Origin: Branchiostoma belcheri
Lineage: Eukaryota; Chordata; Leptocardii; Amphioxiformes; Branchiostomatidae
Direction: 5' to 3'
Assembly (NCBI RefSeq): GCF_001625305.1
Contig: NW_017804187.1
Span: 1,965,030-2,029,029 of the forward strand
Length of the DNA: 64,000 nt
Below the pieces are notes generated by a model. The model did no database searches, was not told the DNA's origin, and saw only the letters and a list, made by a program, of their open reading frames with translations. The translations under genes were made by a program, and so were the position numbers. Shown here one piece after another: positions 13,956 through 25,010 of the stretch. Position 1 is the stretch's first letter. Every line of letters begins with the position of its first letter.

Positions 13956-14118
13956 TAATCTCCAAGCAGATCCCTTTCGGTGGCCAGGCAGCATCCATTA
14001 GCCAGAGAAGGTCGCCAGCCACCGACGGTGGGGGTTTGTTTGTGGGGGTACCGACAAAATAAACAGCCATATATAAAAAGCTAACGATCATTCCCCCACA
14101 ACCTCTGCTTGGAGAGTA
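13956..14118. mobile_element. MITE M3 with perfect 9-base TSD
   Basis: TAATCTCCAAGCAGATCC at the left, CCTCTGCTTGGAGAGTA at the right; flanks are both ATGTCATCA (13947-13955 and 14119-14127). The element at 23274-23425 is its inverted relative. Confidence 0.92.
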
Positions 14119-14144
14119 ATGTCATCATACATCATCACTACAGG

Positions 14145-14325
14145 TACTGCTGTATCCAGAATCATGCTCAGGCACGTTTCTGGATAGTCCACGCGTATCC
14201 AGAACCGTGCTTTATCCAGAATCATGATCAGGCACGGCTCGGGATAGTCCACGCGAATCCAGAACCGTGTCTGGGGCAAATGTACGTTCTTGGATACACA
14301 GACTGAGACTATCAAGAACCGTGCC
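14145..14325. repeat. ATCCAGAACCGTGC-type minisatellite, short array
   Basis: Repeated TATCCAGAATCATGCT and CGATCCAGAACCGTG variants interspersed with GGATAGTCCACGCG and ACGTTCTTGGATACACAG segments. The same blocks make up the larger array at 18501-18985. Confidence 0.85.
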
Positions 14326-14343
14326 TGATCCTAACCCTAACCC

Positions 14344-14848
14344 TTCCAGATTTGTATACAAATCTGTGTTGAACAACGCCATATGAGATCTGATTTAAGC
14401 GCTTAAACTTTTCTACACATTACAACAGTTTATCATAATTGGGCACGATTTAGAAATGGCACTGGGCCATAAATTGATTAATTATGAACTAGTACACACT
14501 TCCCTAAAGCCCCGACATGAGTCATTTTGAACACACCCTTCCGGTACAACAACCCCATATTCAATAGAGCCACACAGTCGGAAATTAGCAACTGTCAAAA
14601 TGCATAAACCACTTCCTATACAGATCCGCCTGTTTTGTACACCTGTGTATTATAACGCCATCTTTCCATTCAGGGTTTTCTATGGCCTGTATCAAAGCGG
14701 AGTCAGTCTACTAACAAGTAGTGAATAAAAACGGGGACGTTTTCATATGATTGCGAATGGCACACTTCCGGTTAATTTGCCTAATCGCTGGGTAAATTGA
14801 AAATTACGGGTTTATATTCGTATGTAATGTATACAAAATAGCTAACAT
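14344..14848. other. Intergenic, nothing recognised
   Basis: No supportable exon or repeat. Confidence 0.35.
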
Positions 14849-15034
14849 CAGTGTCCATAATATCGCCACCTTGAGAAACAGTGTGCTTTAAGATATTTTT
14901 ACTGCAACATACCCTAGGTATGTACATTTGATGTGTGAAGGAGTGCATACCAAAAGTATGTTGCAGTGAAAATATCTTTAAGCACACTATTTCTCAAGGT
15001 GGCGATATTATGGACGCTGGTGATATTATGGACA
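14849..15034. mobile_element. Fold-back element with ends GTCCATAATATCGCCACC
   Basis: The left arm GTCCATAATATCGCCACCTT... and right arm are complementary for about 70 bases, through TTACTGCAACATAC. The right end has a second partial copy of the terminus (GGTGATATTATGGACAC). Confidence 0.85.
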
Positions 15035-15590
15035 CGGATATTAACCACAATTAGTAATGAAGTGCCCATTTTAATGAACTTTTAATTTACAGAGATTACA
15101 ATATTTCTTTATTCGCCAAATCATCTCCGAAGGCTAATTGCTTGTACAGCGTCAAAGAAAGTAAAGTAAATCTATAGAGAACATACAACTACTGCAATAC
15201 TACTACGCTTGCTACTATGAGGTTTGACTTCTATGAAGGTAGTCTACAATGAATAGTCCAACGTTCTGCATAATGAGTGGGTTTTGTGATCATATCTTAT
15301 TACATGTTTTATTAAAATGTGGGCAGCAAAAAATGAATGATACACACGCAAGTGTCTGAAATAACAAAGTGACGTGTGTTACAGGAAGAGACTTGTATGC
15401 CCCTGCACTATCTGAATAGCGAACGCAAAACAACATTGTTGTTGATGAAACATTATCCCAGATATCCTGAGACAGACTAGGTAGCCTTTGTTATCAATGA
15501 TTGATTGAATTGAATAAAAGACCTTCGTTGTGCATGCTAAGTACAGGTCATGGTGATAAAATTCTATGTACAATAATAATGATACAGGTC
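15035..15590. other. Intergenic, nothing recognised
   Basis: AT-rich, no supportable feature. Confidence 0.35.
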
Positions 15591-15728
15591 TAGTCTCTCT
15601 CTGTCTCTGTCTCTCTCTGTCTGTCTGTCTGTCTCTCTCTCTGTCTCTCTCTGTGCCTCTCTGTCTCTCTCTCTATCTGTCTCTCTCTGTCTTTCTCTCT
15701 CTCTCCCTCACCCTCTCTCCCTCTCTAT
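15591..15728. repeat. (TCTC)n/(TGTC)n microsatellite
   Basis: Pyrimidine-rich tetranucleotide run with GT interruptions. Confidence 0.95.
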
Positions 15729-16378
15729 CAGTCAGTCTCAAAAGACTATGACTTAACAAATTAGGACGGTCTAGAACTATATGTCTACACCGGTGCCATG
15801 AAAAAAGCTAGTAATACATTTATAAGCAAGGATTTTGAAGGAACTTAATATGGACAATATATTGCTTATTGCCAGGGGAATAAATTACCAGTACAAAAGG
15901 AGCATTATAGTTATAACGAAGATATAGAAATATCACAATTGGTATCAACTCTAGCCCCAAATCTACGGGGTTCAAAATGGTACCCTCGACAGTTAAGGCC
16001 AATTCCTTTCAGTTCCGCCAAATTCCTTTCGTGTTGAGTTTGACGATCACACATGGCTGTATGTATTTTCCTTCACCTGTACCAGTCTGTCTGTCAATAT
16101 ACAGACGTAAGGACATACGTAATCTCCACTAATGAGACAAGATTGTTTAGATTTTCATATTTTGTCGGAGACACGGCTGGCCACTTCTGTGTAGCGCAGG
16201 GCAAATGTCTGTCAAAGCTGCGTTTCCTGTGTATTTTACGTGACTTTTTGGACGTGTGTCGAGAATTGAGTTCACCGCAACAGTGACGTCGTTTTTTGAC
16301 CTCACGTTCAACATGTGCGTGCCGTTACAATTCGAATTGTTTCATACAGGTACATGTAGACACAAAAGGACACTGACA
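15729..16378. other. Intergenic, nothing recognised
   Basis: The 77-codon frame at 16053-16286 lacks domain or splice support. Confidence 0.35.
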
Positions 16379-16618
16379 CCGTGAATCTTTATGTCTTTAT
16401 GTTTGTGTTTTGGAACCAGGCTATACAAAGACCTTTTTGTTCCAAGCATGGCTCAGGTCTTCTTAATTGTGGCCGCACGCACTTGTTGAACTTGAGGTCA
16501 AATCAAGACGTCACTACTGCGGTGAAGGCGATTTTTGGCACACGTCTATATGCTTGGGACGAAAGTTTTTGTATAGTCTGTTTAAAAACACAAACAAAAA
16601 GACATAACGATTCATGGT
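16379..16618. mobile_element. MITE with about 65-base inverted ends
   Basis: GTGAATCTTTATGTCTTTAT...GGCTATACAAAGACCTTTTTG on the left is complementary to AAGTTTTTGTATAGTCTG...AAAAGACATAACGATTCAT on the right. The interior is non-coding. Confidence 0.75.
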
Positions 16619-17375
16619 TTCCAGCGACATTAGGGAGTGGGCGAAAACTACGGAGGATGGCACCCAGGCTAAGTATAACCACCCTTTAGCGTAACACACC
16701 AGCTTCGCAGGCACGCGGCGCGGCGGCAGCTAGCTATATCACACCGAACACCCAATCTTTGAACATAAAAATTGCAGTTGTTGTTTAAAGCTTTCTAGTG
16801 ATGATGCCCCAATTGTGCTTGGTGGCAACGAGTTCCACTCTACGATAGTTCCAAAGTTTCAAAAAGCGCTTCCTGGTTGCAGTATTGTGTATCACCACAA
16901 GTTGATAAATCGGTAGGATTCAGTCAGACTCTCCATTAGCGTGCCTTCGTGCCAAGCAGCGCAGTACAGAGTGCTTTACTAATTCGTGCAAACACGGCCT
17001 GTGTTTTACAGAGCTTTAAAAACAAACTTGCACAAGGGGCGCCTTTCGTCTCACATTCACTGCTACGTTAAACATCACTTAGTGCACACTATTAGAGCAA
17101 AGAAAGGTTCGTATTGTAGGAGGAGAGTCTTTTGTTTGGTAACAGTCAACCCTGACGTTGTCTTCTGTTAGCTTCTTAAACAACGCTTTTGAGGCGCCTT
17201 AAAGAAGTGGCCTGTCGTTTTCTAGTTTAAGTAGCTGGTTGGTTGTCAGGATTCTGAACACACGTCTTAGTGGGAAACACCTGAAGATCAACCACAGGTG
17301 TCTTGGTGTCTGTGTCTTGAGAAGTTTTTTTTTCTTGTACCGCTGTGGCAGTCTATATTCACTAACGTGTCTCCC
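16619..17375. other. Intergenic, nothing recognised
   Basis: A segment near 17205-17280 is similar to 17865-17945 (GTGGYCTGKTCGTTTTC..., then GTTGTCAGGAYTC and CACAGGTCTTAGTG), a repeat pair flanking the hAT-like element. Confidence 0.5.
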
Positions 17376-17383
17376 ATACACAA

Positions 17384-17848
17384 TAGGGCTGCGTACCTAA
17401 ACGTAACATCAGGTACAGGTACAGGTACTGGTACAGAGGTTTAGGTACAGGTCCGGACCTGTACCTGTACCTGAACAATTTGACAAATTAACACGTGTTC
17501 TTCACTTTTTCAATCATGACACAGAAACAATAATAAAGTGTTGGAGGGAAGGGAAAATGACTGACCTCTGACCTGATTTGAGTTTGTTGACCAATCACAA
17601 CCCTGGATCAGCCACACTCTCGCGATGTCTCGTGAGACTGAGGATCTCAAATCAATCGACGGTGTTTACGTCTTTTCCAGTGCTAATTTTTCGTCTTTGT
17701 GGTAGGATTTACCTATCTTTAGTCATATACATGGTGTAAACTAGCTATTTCGATATATACTCGTTACTTCATGATCCGGTATTTTGGACCTGTACCGAAA
17801 CGATTTTTACGGTATTGGACCGGTACAGTGTACCGGTCCGCAGCCCTA
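17384..17848. mobile_element. Non-autonomous hAT-type element, 465 bases
   Basis: Terminal inverted repeats TAGGGCTGCGTACC and GGTCCGCAGCCCTA (one or two mismatches). Both flanks are ATACACAA (17376-17383 and 17849-17856), a perfect 8-base TSD, which is the hallmark of hAT transposons. Near the left end it has a GGTACAGGTACAGGTAC tract and a palindrome TACAGGTCCGGACCTGTA. No transposase frame. Confidence 0.9.
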
Positions 17849-17856
17849 ATACACAA

Positions 17857-18490
17857 GGCCCGTAAAGTGGTCTGGTCGTTTTCGAGGTAAAGTAGCCGGA
17901 GGGTTGTCAGGACTCAGAGCACAGGTCTTAGTGATAGACACCTGTGTGAATTAAATCACTGGTAAGGCGAAGGTATAAGATCGTGGAGCACTAGTTTGTA
18001 TATGGTTAACGTAAAAACAACATGTTAACGTTCGTATGTCTATAGACTGGAGTACATTGAAAATGTGTTTATCTTTTCACACAGTTCAGAAGTCATTTAA
18101 CCCATAATTTGTCTTGGGTTGTGTGCAGCATTTTCTGTTACAAAGTCTTTTTATCCCCCTTCATAAATAGATACTAAATTAGAGCATGTATTGAAAGGCC
18201 GGGTGTTGCAGTAATACTTTAATACCAGTATAATTAGATTTCGTGATGCCGAAATCCCTTATGAAAAGAACTCCTTTAGTCTACCTTCGACTGGGATATC
18301 TTTCCCCAAACAAGACGACAGTTCCTTTTGGTGTGTTCTGACACCGAGTACTTTGTATAGTATTTACACAGAGCTCATGCTACGCTGGGTAACGTGTGTT
18401 CTATCGGGGGCATATCTGGGGGATTACAGGTGATTTGTGCGTTTGTTGTCTGGTAAACATAACGAACCTGTACCTGACAACATGGGACTG
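17857..18490. other. Intergenic, nothing recognised
   Basis: A GATGCCGAAATCCCTTATG segment at 18245 resembles the dispersed repeat at 19985 and 22967. Confidence 0.4.
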
Positions 18491-18500
18491 TAGAGGCGTT

Positions 18501-18985
18501 GTTGTATCCAGAACCGTACTTTATCCAGAACCGTACTTTATCCAGAACCGTGCTTTATCCAGAACCGTACTTTATCCAGAACCGTGCTTTATCCAGAACC
18601 GTACTTAGCATATCTAGAAATATGCTCATATGTAGGGTTTTGGATAGCTCACACGTATCCAGAACTGTGCTTTACCCTGAACCGTGCTTTATCCAGAAAT
18701 ATGCTCATATGCAGGGTTCTGGAAAGTTCACGCGTATCCAGAACCGTGCCTGGGGCAAATCTACGTTCTTGGATACGCAGAGGACTATTAAAAACCATGC
18801 TTTATCCAGAACAGTGCTTTATCCAGAACAGTGCTTTATCCAGAACAGTGCTTTATCCAGAACAGTGCTTTATCCAGAAACATGCTCATATACAGGGTTC
18901 TGGATGGTCCACGCGTATCCAGAACCGTGCCTGACTGGGCAAATCAACGTTCTTGGATACACGGAGACTATCCAGAACCGTGTCT
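18501..18985. repeat. 17-base minisatellite, unit TATCCAGAACCGTGCTT
   Basis: Several runs of the 17-base unit with GTGC/GTAC and ACCG/ACAG variants, separated by AATATGCTCATATGCAGGG and CTACGTTCTTGGATACGCAG blocks. Because 17 is not a multiple of three, the open frames over it are composite artefacts. Confidence 0.93.
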
Positions 18986-19514
18986 TATTCTGACCCCCAA
19001 CACATTCAGGCATACCTAGAACTAGACAGGCATGGAACTAGGTACAACAAGGGCCTAAAACAGTGAGTCATACTTTACCAATAGTACATGTAGTCAGTTT
19101 CAATTGTAGGCATAATGTACAATAATGTGTAGGGTGAGACGCGAAAATGGTTATGAATTGTTGATAAGTATGGTTTCACTAGTCATCAATTGATTGTCTA
19201 TATATAGAATCACCTAAGGCACGTTGAAATAAAACAAAGCCCCAACCTCTGTTTGGAGAGTACATAAAAGTACTTCTCTCTTCTAAAATGGATTCATTAA
19301 CCATAGAGTATTGGTAGTTTCCTGTCATATTACGAGTCATTTCACTGGCTATTTTGTCTAGCAGATCGTATCTCCAGGCTAAATCCTCCGACCTTTTGTA
19401 ATAGCAGGTCGTATCGTTCTTAACTATCAGCCGGGCGACCTAGCCTGGGGCTAGCACGAACCCCCAAGTGAGATAATTACAGAAAGAAAGACTCCTAATC
19501 ATGATTATTGTCGC
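18986..19514. other. Intergenic, nothing recognised
   Basis: Contains a lone CCAACCTCTGTTTGGAGAGTA end of MITE M3 at about 19241-19262. Confidence 0.45.
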
Positions 19515-19519
19515 ATATC

Positions 19520-19749
19520 CAGGGGTGCCAGAGTATACAGTACAATTTTGCGGGATACAGTGCAATTTTACGGAATACAGTGCAATTTTACGGAATACAG
19601 TGCAATTTTACGGAATACAGTGCACTTGTATTAGTATACAGTGCAATTTTACGAGTAATCATTGCACTGTATACTAGTAAAATTGCACTGTATACTAATA
19701 CGATTGCACTGTATTCAGTAAAATTGCAGTGTATACTCTGGCACCCCTG
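19520..19749. mobile_element. Fold-back element with internal ATACAGTGCAATTTTACGGA repeats
   Basis: Ends CAGGGGTGCCAGAGTATACA and TGTATACTCTGGCACCCCTG are perfect inverses, flanked on both sides by ATATC (19515-19519 and 19750-19754). The left arm contains 3-4 tandem 20-base units, and the right arm has their inverted counterparts. Confidence 0.9.
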
Positions 19750-19922
19750 ATATCGCCTCCCATTTAAGACTGACAGGTGACAGGTAGATTTTACTTACTG
19801 TCCAAATCAGTACGCGTATTGTTAACTAGTAAGTAAACACCAAACTGACAGTTACTCAGGCAAATGGAGAGATCTTGAAAACGTACATTTCAGGTAGCAT
19901 CCGCTACATTTCGTCAGTCTTT

Positions 19923-20120
19923 CTACTGAAACTTTTTTTGTGTAGGTATTTTCAACGTTAATAGAAGACTCGGTCGCTACCTTGCGATGCCGAAGTCTTT
20001 GATGTGGGTTCCTTTTAAAGTTCTTTATGATTTATATTAATATTTCTCGAGTGTATAGTTCCCTTTATGAATAAAAGACCTCTTGTGCACGTCTTTGCTC
20101 TTACAATTCTCTTCATCGAC
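19923..20120. repeat. Dispersed repeat R, copy 1
   Basis: TTTGTGTAGGTATTTTCAAC, CGCTACCTTGCGATGCCGAA and CCTCTTGTGCACGT are shared in order with 22916-23175. Confidence 0.75.
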
Positions 20121-20764
20121 GTAATAAGCAAATACTAGCGCAAAAACGCGGTTGTTTACGGTCTCTAGGCACTCACTAAGAGTAGACACCAATTTTTTAT
20201 CCTTCCAAATATTTTGCCCCACCCTTGATTATTATCTGATTGATAACAGTCCATTGCAGAAGATGTTTTGATAGCATATCTTTTCTATTTGTTTTGGGTG
20301 GCTGAGTTGAGGGTTTGTCTCTTTGTCTGTCCTATAGCTAATTACTTCGGCTGCATGGTGGGTGGGAGGCGATTTGTTGGACAGATGATTGGTAGGGAGG
20401 TCAGGGCTGAAGCCGGGTGGGAGTAAGTGGGTGTTATATGAAAGAATTCGGGAAGTGGTGCGAACTTCCTACGTCGTATTCCCTTCCAATTGTTGTATCT
20501 TTCTGTAGTCAAATACCAGCTTACCTAATACATGGGTACTAAAACTACTCGTGGTATCATTACTACAAGGACCCGTCGAATTTTTTCCATTGGAAAAGTT
20601 TTTTGAAGAATTTTTTGAAAATTTTTTAAAGAATTTTTTCCATTAGGTATCAACTTTTTAGACTGCAAACACTACGAGTAGGTATTAGTCTCGTAATTTA
20701 GTGCTGTTTACCATTTTGACATACATTGTATCCATTGTTGAGTAATAAAGTTGATTGATATCAG
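20121..20764. other. Intergenic with short A/T-rich repeat at 20578-20648
   Basis: GAATTTTTTCCATT-type units alternate in the small repeat; otherwise nothing recognised. Confidence 0.5.
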
Positions 20765-20767
20765 TTA

Positions 20768-21267
20768 AGCTACGGTCACAACCCGCCGTACGTGCTTTTT
20801 GTCCGTACGTTTTTTTGGGAGGCTATGTCTGCTACGTTTTTTTCTGAAAACGTAGAGAAGGAGTGGCGTCGACGCACGTCACTCGCACGTCACTCGCACG
20901 GTTGCGCAAGGTGTAAGAGTGTGGTCTGCACGTTACGTCTGGCCGTCATTGGTTGAGTTGTACGTGTACAATCTCTGTGCGATTGCAACTTTACCGTAAG
21001 GAGGCCGTACTCACATGTGCTTCTTCCGCACGGCACGTACGGGGCACGCGCGTCGCCCGTACTCGCACGCACGGGTGGTGAATCCGCAGACCGCACGTAG
21101 AAAAAGTTTTACATGCACTTAAAGTTCTACGGCGTGTCTGCGTGCTCCCAAATCCGTAGGATTCCGTACGGAGGCGGTACTCACCACGCACGGATGCCCT
21201 ACGTTTGCCCACGTTTTTGCACGTAGACAGCACGCAGAAGCACGTACGGCGGGTTGTGACCGAAGCT
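20768..21267. mobile_element. PIF/Harbinger-type non-autonomous element, 500 bases
   Basis: Terminal inverted repeats of about 30 bases, starting AGCTACGGTCACAACCCGCC and ending in the complement of AGCTTCGGTCACAACCCGCC, with one mismatch. The flanking TTA (20765-20767 and 21268-21270) fits the TWA target of PIF/Harbinger elements. The interior is CG-rich with repeated ACTCGCACG motifs and no transposase; short frames inside are not supported as genes. Confidence 0.85.
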
Positions 21268-21270
21268 TTA

Positions 21271-22534
21271 ATGAAGGGGAACGCACAAGTACATTTTTAT
21301 GTACATGTACTATTATTGCCAGTTGTCCCAACAACGCTCGAAAACGTTCTATCGACTGTTCCTGAACTGAATTGCTCTACTCTTTTCAAAATACGAACTA
21401 TTTGCAGATGACTTAACCGAGCTATTCAGCATGTCAATCTGCTACAATACCCAATAATCTCAAAGCCAAAACAGTCTTTTCTTTAGAAACCATAGTCCAA
21501 CCCTTGGCATTGATTTCAAAAAGGTTTCATAAACCATTTGGACAATCACAATGTTGACAATGACAATGAACTTAATTGCATATTCACGCCCTACATGGAC
21601 CAAATGCACTGATTATAAGTTAGATAACTGAGGTACAAGGATAGAAGGAACAAGTGTTACATTGCTGTGCTACATCTATATCTACAGGATCTCTTCTCCC
21701 TTTTTGAAACATGTATGAACACATTTAGATAGCTTTTCATTTACATCGTAGTTTCTGGATGTCATAATATATGATATAACGTCTATGCTATAGTACGGTG
21801 GCTTTTGATCCTATCCAAACGAGTTCTTAACTCAAGGACTTCTTCGGGAGAATCAAAAGACCACCATGACTTTAATTGCTTCTCTCAGAGTTTACAGATA
21901 GAGTCTTGCGCACACAGAGGCACGTTGTTTAAGGTGTGAATGGGCCAATTTCTGAGTTTACATTACCACCTGTACGTTTAACAAACCGAGAAGCGTAAAC
22001 CGACTGTCCAAACTACAAGAGCACGTAGTAGTATTGAAGCTACGGTCTGTTCAAGATCTTCTAGGCACGAAGGGTCTGTTTGAAACCTACCGCTATCTTC
22101 AGCCAAGTGCATGAACATGTGTAATATTTTGTACCTGAAGAGGGGCTAAGATTCAATTAATTTTTACAAGTCTTTACAGACATACACGTACATGTAGAGC
22201 GAATGGTAAATATGGCGATGTCGTGGCCCTTTGTTGTATGTGAAGACAGGACTGTACAGTAATGTAGACACAGCTAACTGATGCCATTCATGCCGTCAGT
22301 AACTACCTTCAGTACGTGTTTGCAGGCGCAAATATTGTTCAGAAATCTTTCTGACCTGTTTGTTACATGAGTCAGTGGCCGGTCAGGCTCTTGTGTTTCA
22401 AAGGTCGTCATAGTACAATCTATAGTATTGACCCTCGGTGCAGAACAAGCCTATTCTGAATCGTCTTGTCCACCATCAAGCCTGTAAGTAACCCTTTTTT
22501 CAGCGTTAGGTTTTGTGAGACTATGCAGGAGGCT
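21271..22534. other. Intergenic, nothing recognised
   Basis: No supportable exon, RNA gene or repeat over about 1.2 kb. Confidence 0.35.
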
Positions 22535-22543
22535 ATATAGTCT

Positions 22544-22740
22544 TAGCCTCTACCAGGCACGGCGGATCGCTGGAAAAATAGTAGAAATTGGCCGAAATAA
22601 AGGGATAGTATACTAGAGAAGATCCCCACGGGTCGCGAATTGGATCTTCTATGGCCCGGGATCTTCTCTGGTACACTATCCCTTTATTTCGGCCAATTTC
22701 TACTATTTTTCCAGCGATCCGCGGTGCCTGGTAGAGGCTA
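22544..22740. mobile_element. MITE M1, near-perfect palindrome with 9-base TSD
   Basis: TAGCCTCTACCAGGCACGGC...GCGGTGCCTGGTAGAGGCTA; arms of about 90 bases with few mismatches. Both flanks are ATATAGTCT (22535-22543 and 22741-22749). If transcribed it would fold into a long hairpin. Confidence 0.95.
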
Positions 22741-22915
22741 ATATAGTCTATGTAAGACCTTAAGCATAGGTATGCCAAGCATTTTGAAAGTGTTTTAATT
22801 TTATGGATACGCAATTTTCTTCTCTTTTCTTGTTCAGTGGTGGCTTGTGTTTAGGTCTATTAGTCCAAGTTTGATTAGGATATCAATAGTAAGAGTAAAC
22901 AAGGTGGAGATCTGT

Positions 22916-23175
22916 TTTTGTGTAGGTATTTTCAACGTTGATAGGAGACTTAGTCGCTACCTTGCGATGCCGAAGTCTTTGATGTTATGTCGTATACTCC
23001 CTGTCTTTGATGTTATGTCATATATGCATTGTTTAATTTGTGATATATATTCATTTTATTAGCATTTGATGTGGGTTCTTTTGATCTCCTTCTGATTTAT
23101 AGTCATATTTTTCATGTGTGTAGGTGCCTTTATGAACAAAATACCTCTTGTGCACGTTTTTGCTCTTATAAGCTA
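22916..23175. repeat. Dispersed repeat R, copy 2
   Basis: Same ordered blocks as 19923-20120, with an extra segment of about 70 bases containing a second GTCTTTGATGTTATGTCRTA unit. Confidence 0.75.
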
Positions 23176-23273
23176 ATATAAGTTCAGATGAACGCCTAGA
23201 GACGCGCCTAAAATTCGCCAAAACCCAAACCTCTGCTTGGAGGGTATGGAGTGCCTGGTAGAGGCTGTATCCC

Positions 23274-23425
23274 TACTCTCCAAGCAGAGGTTGTGGGGTA
23301 ATGATCGTTAGCTTTTTATATATGGCCGTTTTTTTGTCCCTACCCCCACCAACGATCTGTGGCTGGTGACCTTTTCTGGCTAATGGGTACTGTCTTGCCA
23401 CCGAAAGGGATCTGTTTGGAGATTA
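23274..23425. mobile_element. MITE M3, inverted relative of 13956-14118
   Basis: TACTCTCCAAGCAGAGGTTG at the left and GATCTGTTTGGAGATTA at the right, with the shared interior TAACGATCATTxCCCC complement. Flanks CTGTATCCC and ATTTATCCC suggest a decayed 9-base TSD. An extra M3 end lies just upstream at 23228-23245. Confidence 0.8.
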
Positions 23426-23594
23426 TTTATCCCACCCTCCCCATGCCTGCAGGTGCCCCTGTACATGTCTTTCACCGAGGAGATTTAAAACGTCCTTCCC
23501 TTCACAAAAAGACCTTTTAAAGTCCAGTTGATTTACTCTTTCCGCCCACAATAGCCGCTTATTTTGCACAGCGGGAGCTCCAAGGCCGCTCCGT

Positions 23595-24215
23595 CCGTAA
23601 CATTTCCCCTACAAAGCCGGTAGCGTTTCCCTTGGCCTAGGAAAAAAATGTTGTGTTTCCTGTTTCAGTCTTGAAAAAATTAGGGTCGATGGGTAGGGAT
23701 TACCTTTTTTTTCTTTTCTTCTTTCTTTGGGTGATCTAACTTATATAATAATACGGTTTAACAAAGTAAAACTTGCATGAGGACACTTTCATGTTCAATA
23801 TCAATGCTGGAAAACCGATTGTACAACGTTTCAGCTCTTAGGTGTCAGATCATGGAGCGAGAAAAGGTCGATCAGCTCGAAAAACTTTTGTCCCTTGCAG
23901 TTGTCCATCCCAAAAAAGGCTATGGTCGGCAGTTTTGTCTAGGGTCGGTCGAGAAACAGGAAACACATTTTTTCCTAGGCCCTACAAAGCCAGCGGCGTT
24001 TTCTCTCCTTTCACGGCGTTCACAATGGCCTTGGACGTTACGGAGAAAGAAATAAAAAAGATAATCCCTACCTACCGACCCTAATTTTCTTCAGGATTGA
24101 AACAGGAAACACACCATTTTTTCCTAGGCCCTACAAACCCGGCGGCGTTTTCTACCCAGTCTCTGCTTTCACGGCGATCACAATGGCCGTGTACGTTACG
24201 GAGTGGACCGTATTG
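23595..24215. repeat. Cluster of inverted and direct partial repeats
   Basis: AGGAAAAAAATGTTGTGTTTCCTGTTTC at 23639 is inverse to GAAACAGGAAACACATTTTTTCCTA at 23950 and again at 24100; ACAAAGCCxGxGGCGTTT and TTAGGGTCG(A/G)TGGGTAGGGAT also recur in both orientations. It looks like two or three copies of one fold-back element. Frames over it are not supported as genes. Confidence 0.7.
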
Positions 24216-24590
24216 TTCCCTCATTGTCCCGGGGGAACAGTTTTCCCCTAGCTTCACTCCATCGCTCGGAGACGCGGCATTATCCGGACCTAATCTCGCC
24301 TCTCTGGTAGATTTGCGACAATCGCCCGTGTCCTGAACAGACGCAAGACGGATCGACGGGACGTTTTGTTATGCTGACCCGCTCATGTTGCTCTGGGTTC
24401 TTTCTCAGATAGGTTGGCTGTTCTATAGGCTTGTGGAGTCGCTTAGCAATCTAGGGTTCATACAGAGTGCTTCGGGACCTGTTGTTGTACTGATTGCTAC
24501 ATGATTATACACAAACAAACCAATAAAGCATATGCATATTACCCCATTCCCAGTGACCGACGAAAAGTGATGTACTACCTTGTTTTTCCC

Positions 24591-24738
24591 TTCTCTCTGT
24601 CTCGCTGTCTGTCTCTCTCTCTTTGTCTCTGTCTCTCTCTCTCTCTCTCTCTGTGTCTCTCTCTGTGTCTCTCTCTCTGTCTCTCTCTCTGTCTCTCTCT
24701 CTCTGTCTCTCTCTCTCTCTCTCTCACACACACTCACT

Positions 24739-24768
<30 letters not shown>
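24591..24768. repeat. (TCTC/TGTC)n followed by (CA)n microsatellite
   Basis: Compound simple repeat; the open frames over it on both strands are artefacts. Confidence 0.96.
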
Positions 24769-24769
<1 letters not shown>

Positions 24770-24976
24770 GTTTGTTTCTGAAAGATATGACTATGGACTA
24801 GACTACGCAATGATTCCACAGGAACACTTCAGTCTAGCAAAATAAAATACAGATCCTTGACATACAAGGACTGAATACAAAAACAACGGAGACACTCAAC
24901 AAGATCAATATCAACTATTGCAAAATTAACCAGACTTCCAGACAACAATACCTCATGATTATATAACAATGAGTAC

Positions 24977-24977
<1 letters not shown>

Positions 24978-25007
<30 letters not shown>

Positions 25008-25010
25008 ATA
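24978..25010. repeat. (TA)n/(CATA)n microsatellite
   Basis: Short TA-rich simple repeat. Confidence 0.9.

Noticed and set aside
14328..14343. Telomere-type CCTAACCCTAACCC
   Set aside because: Only two units; too short for a telomeric tract.
18501..18985. CRISPR-like regular repeat array
   Set aside because: Units are contiguous and lack unique spacers of constant length, and the genome is plainly eukaryotic.
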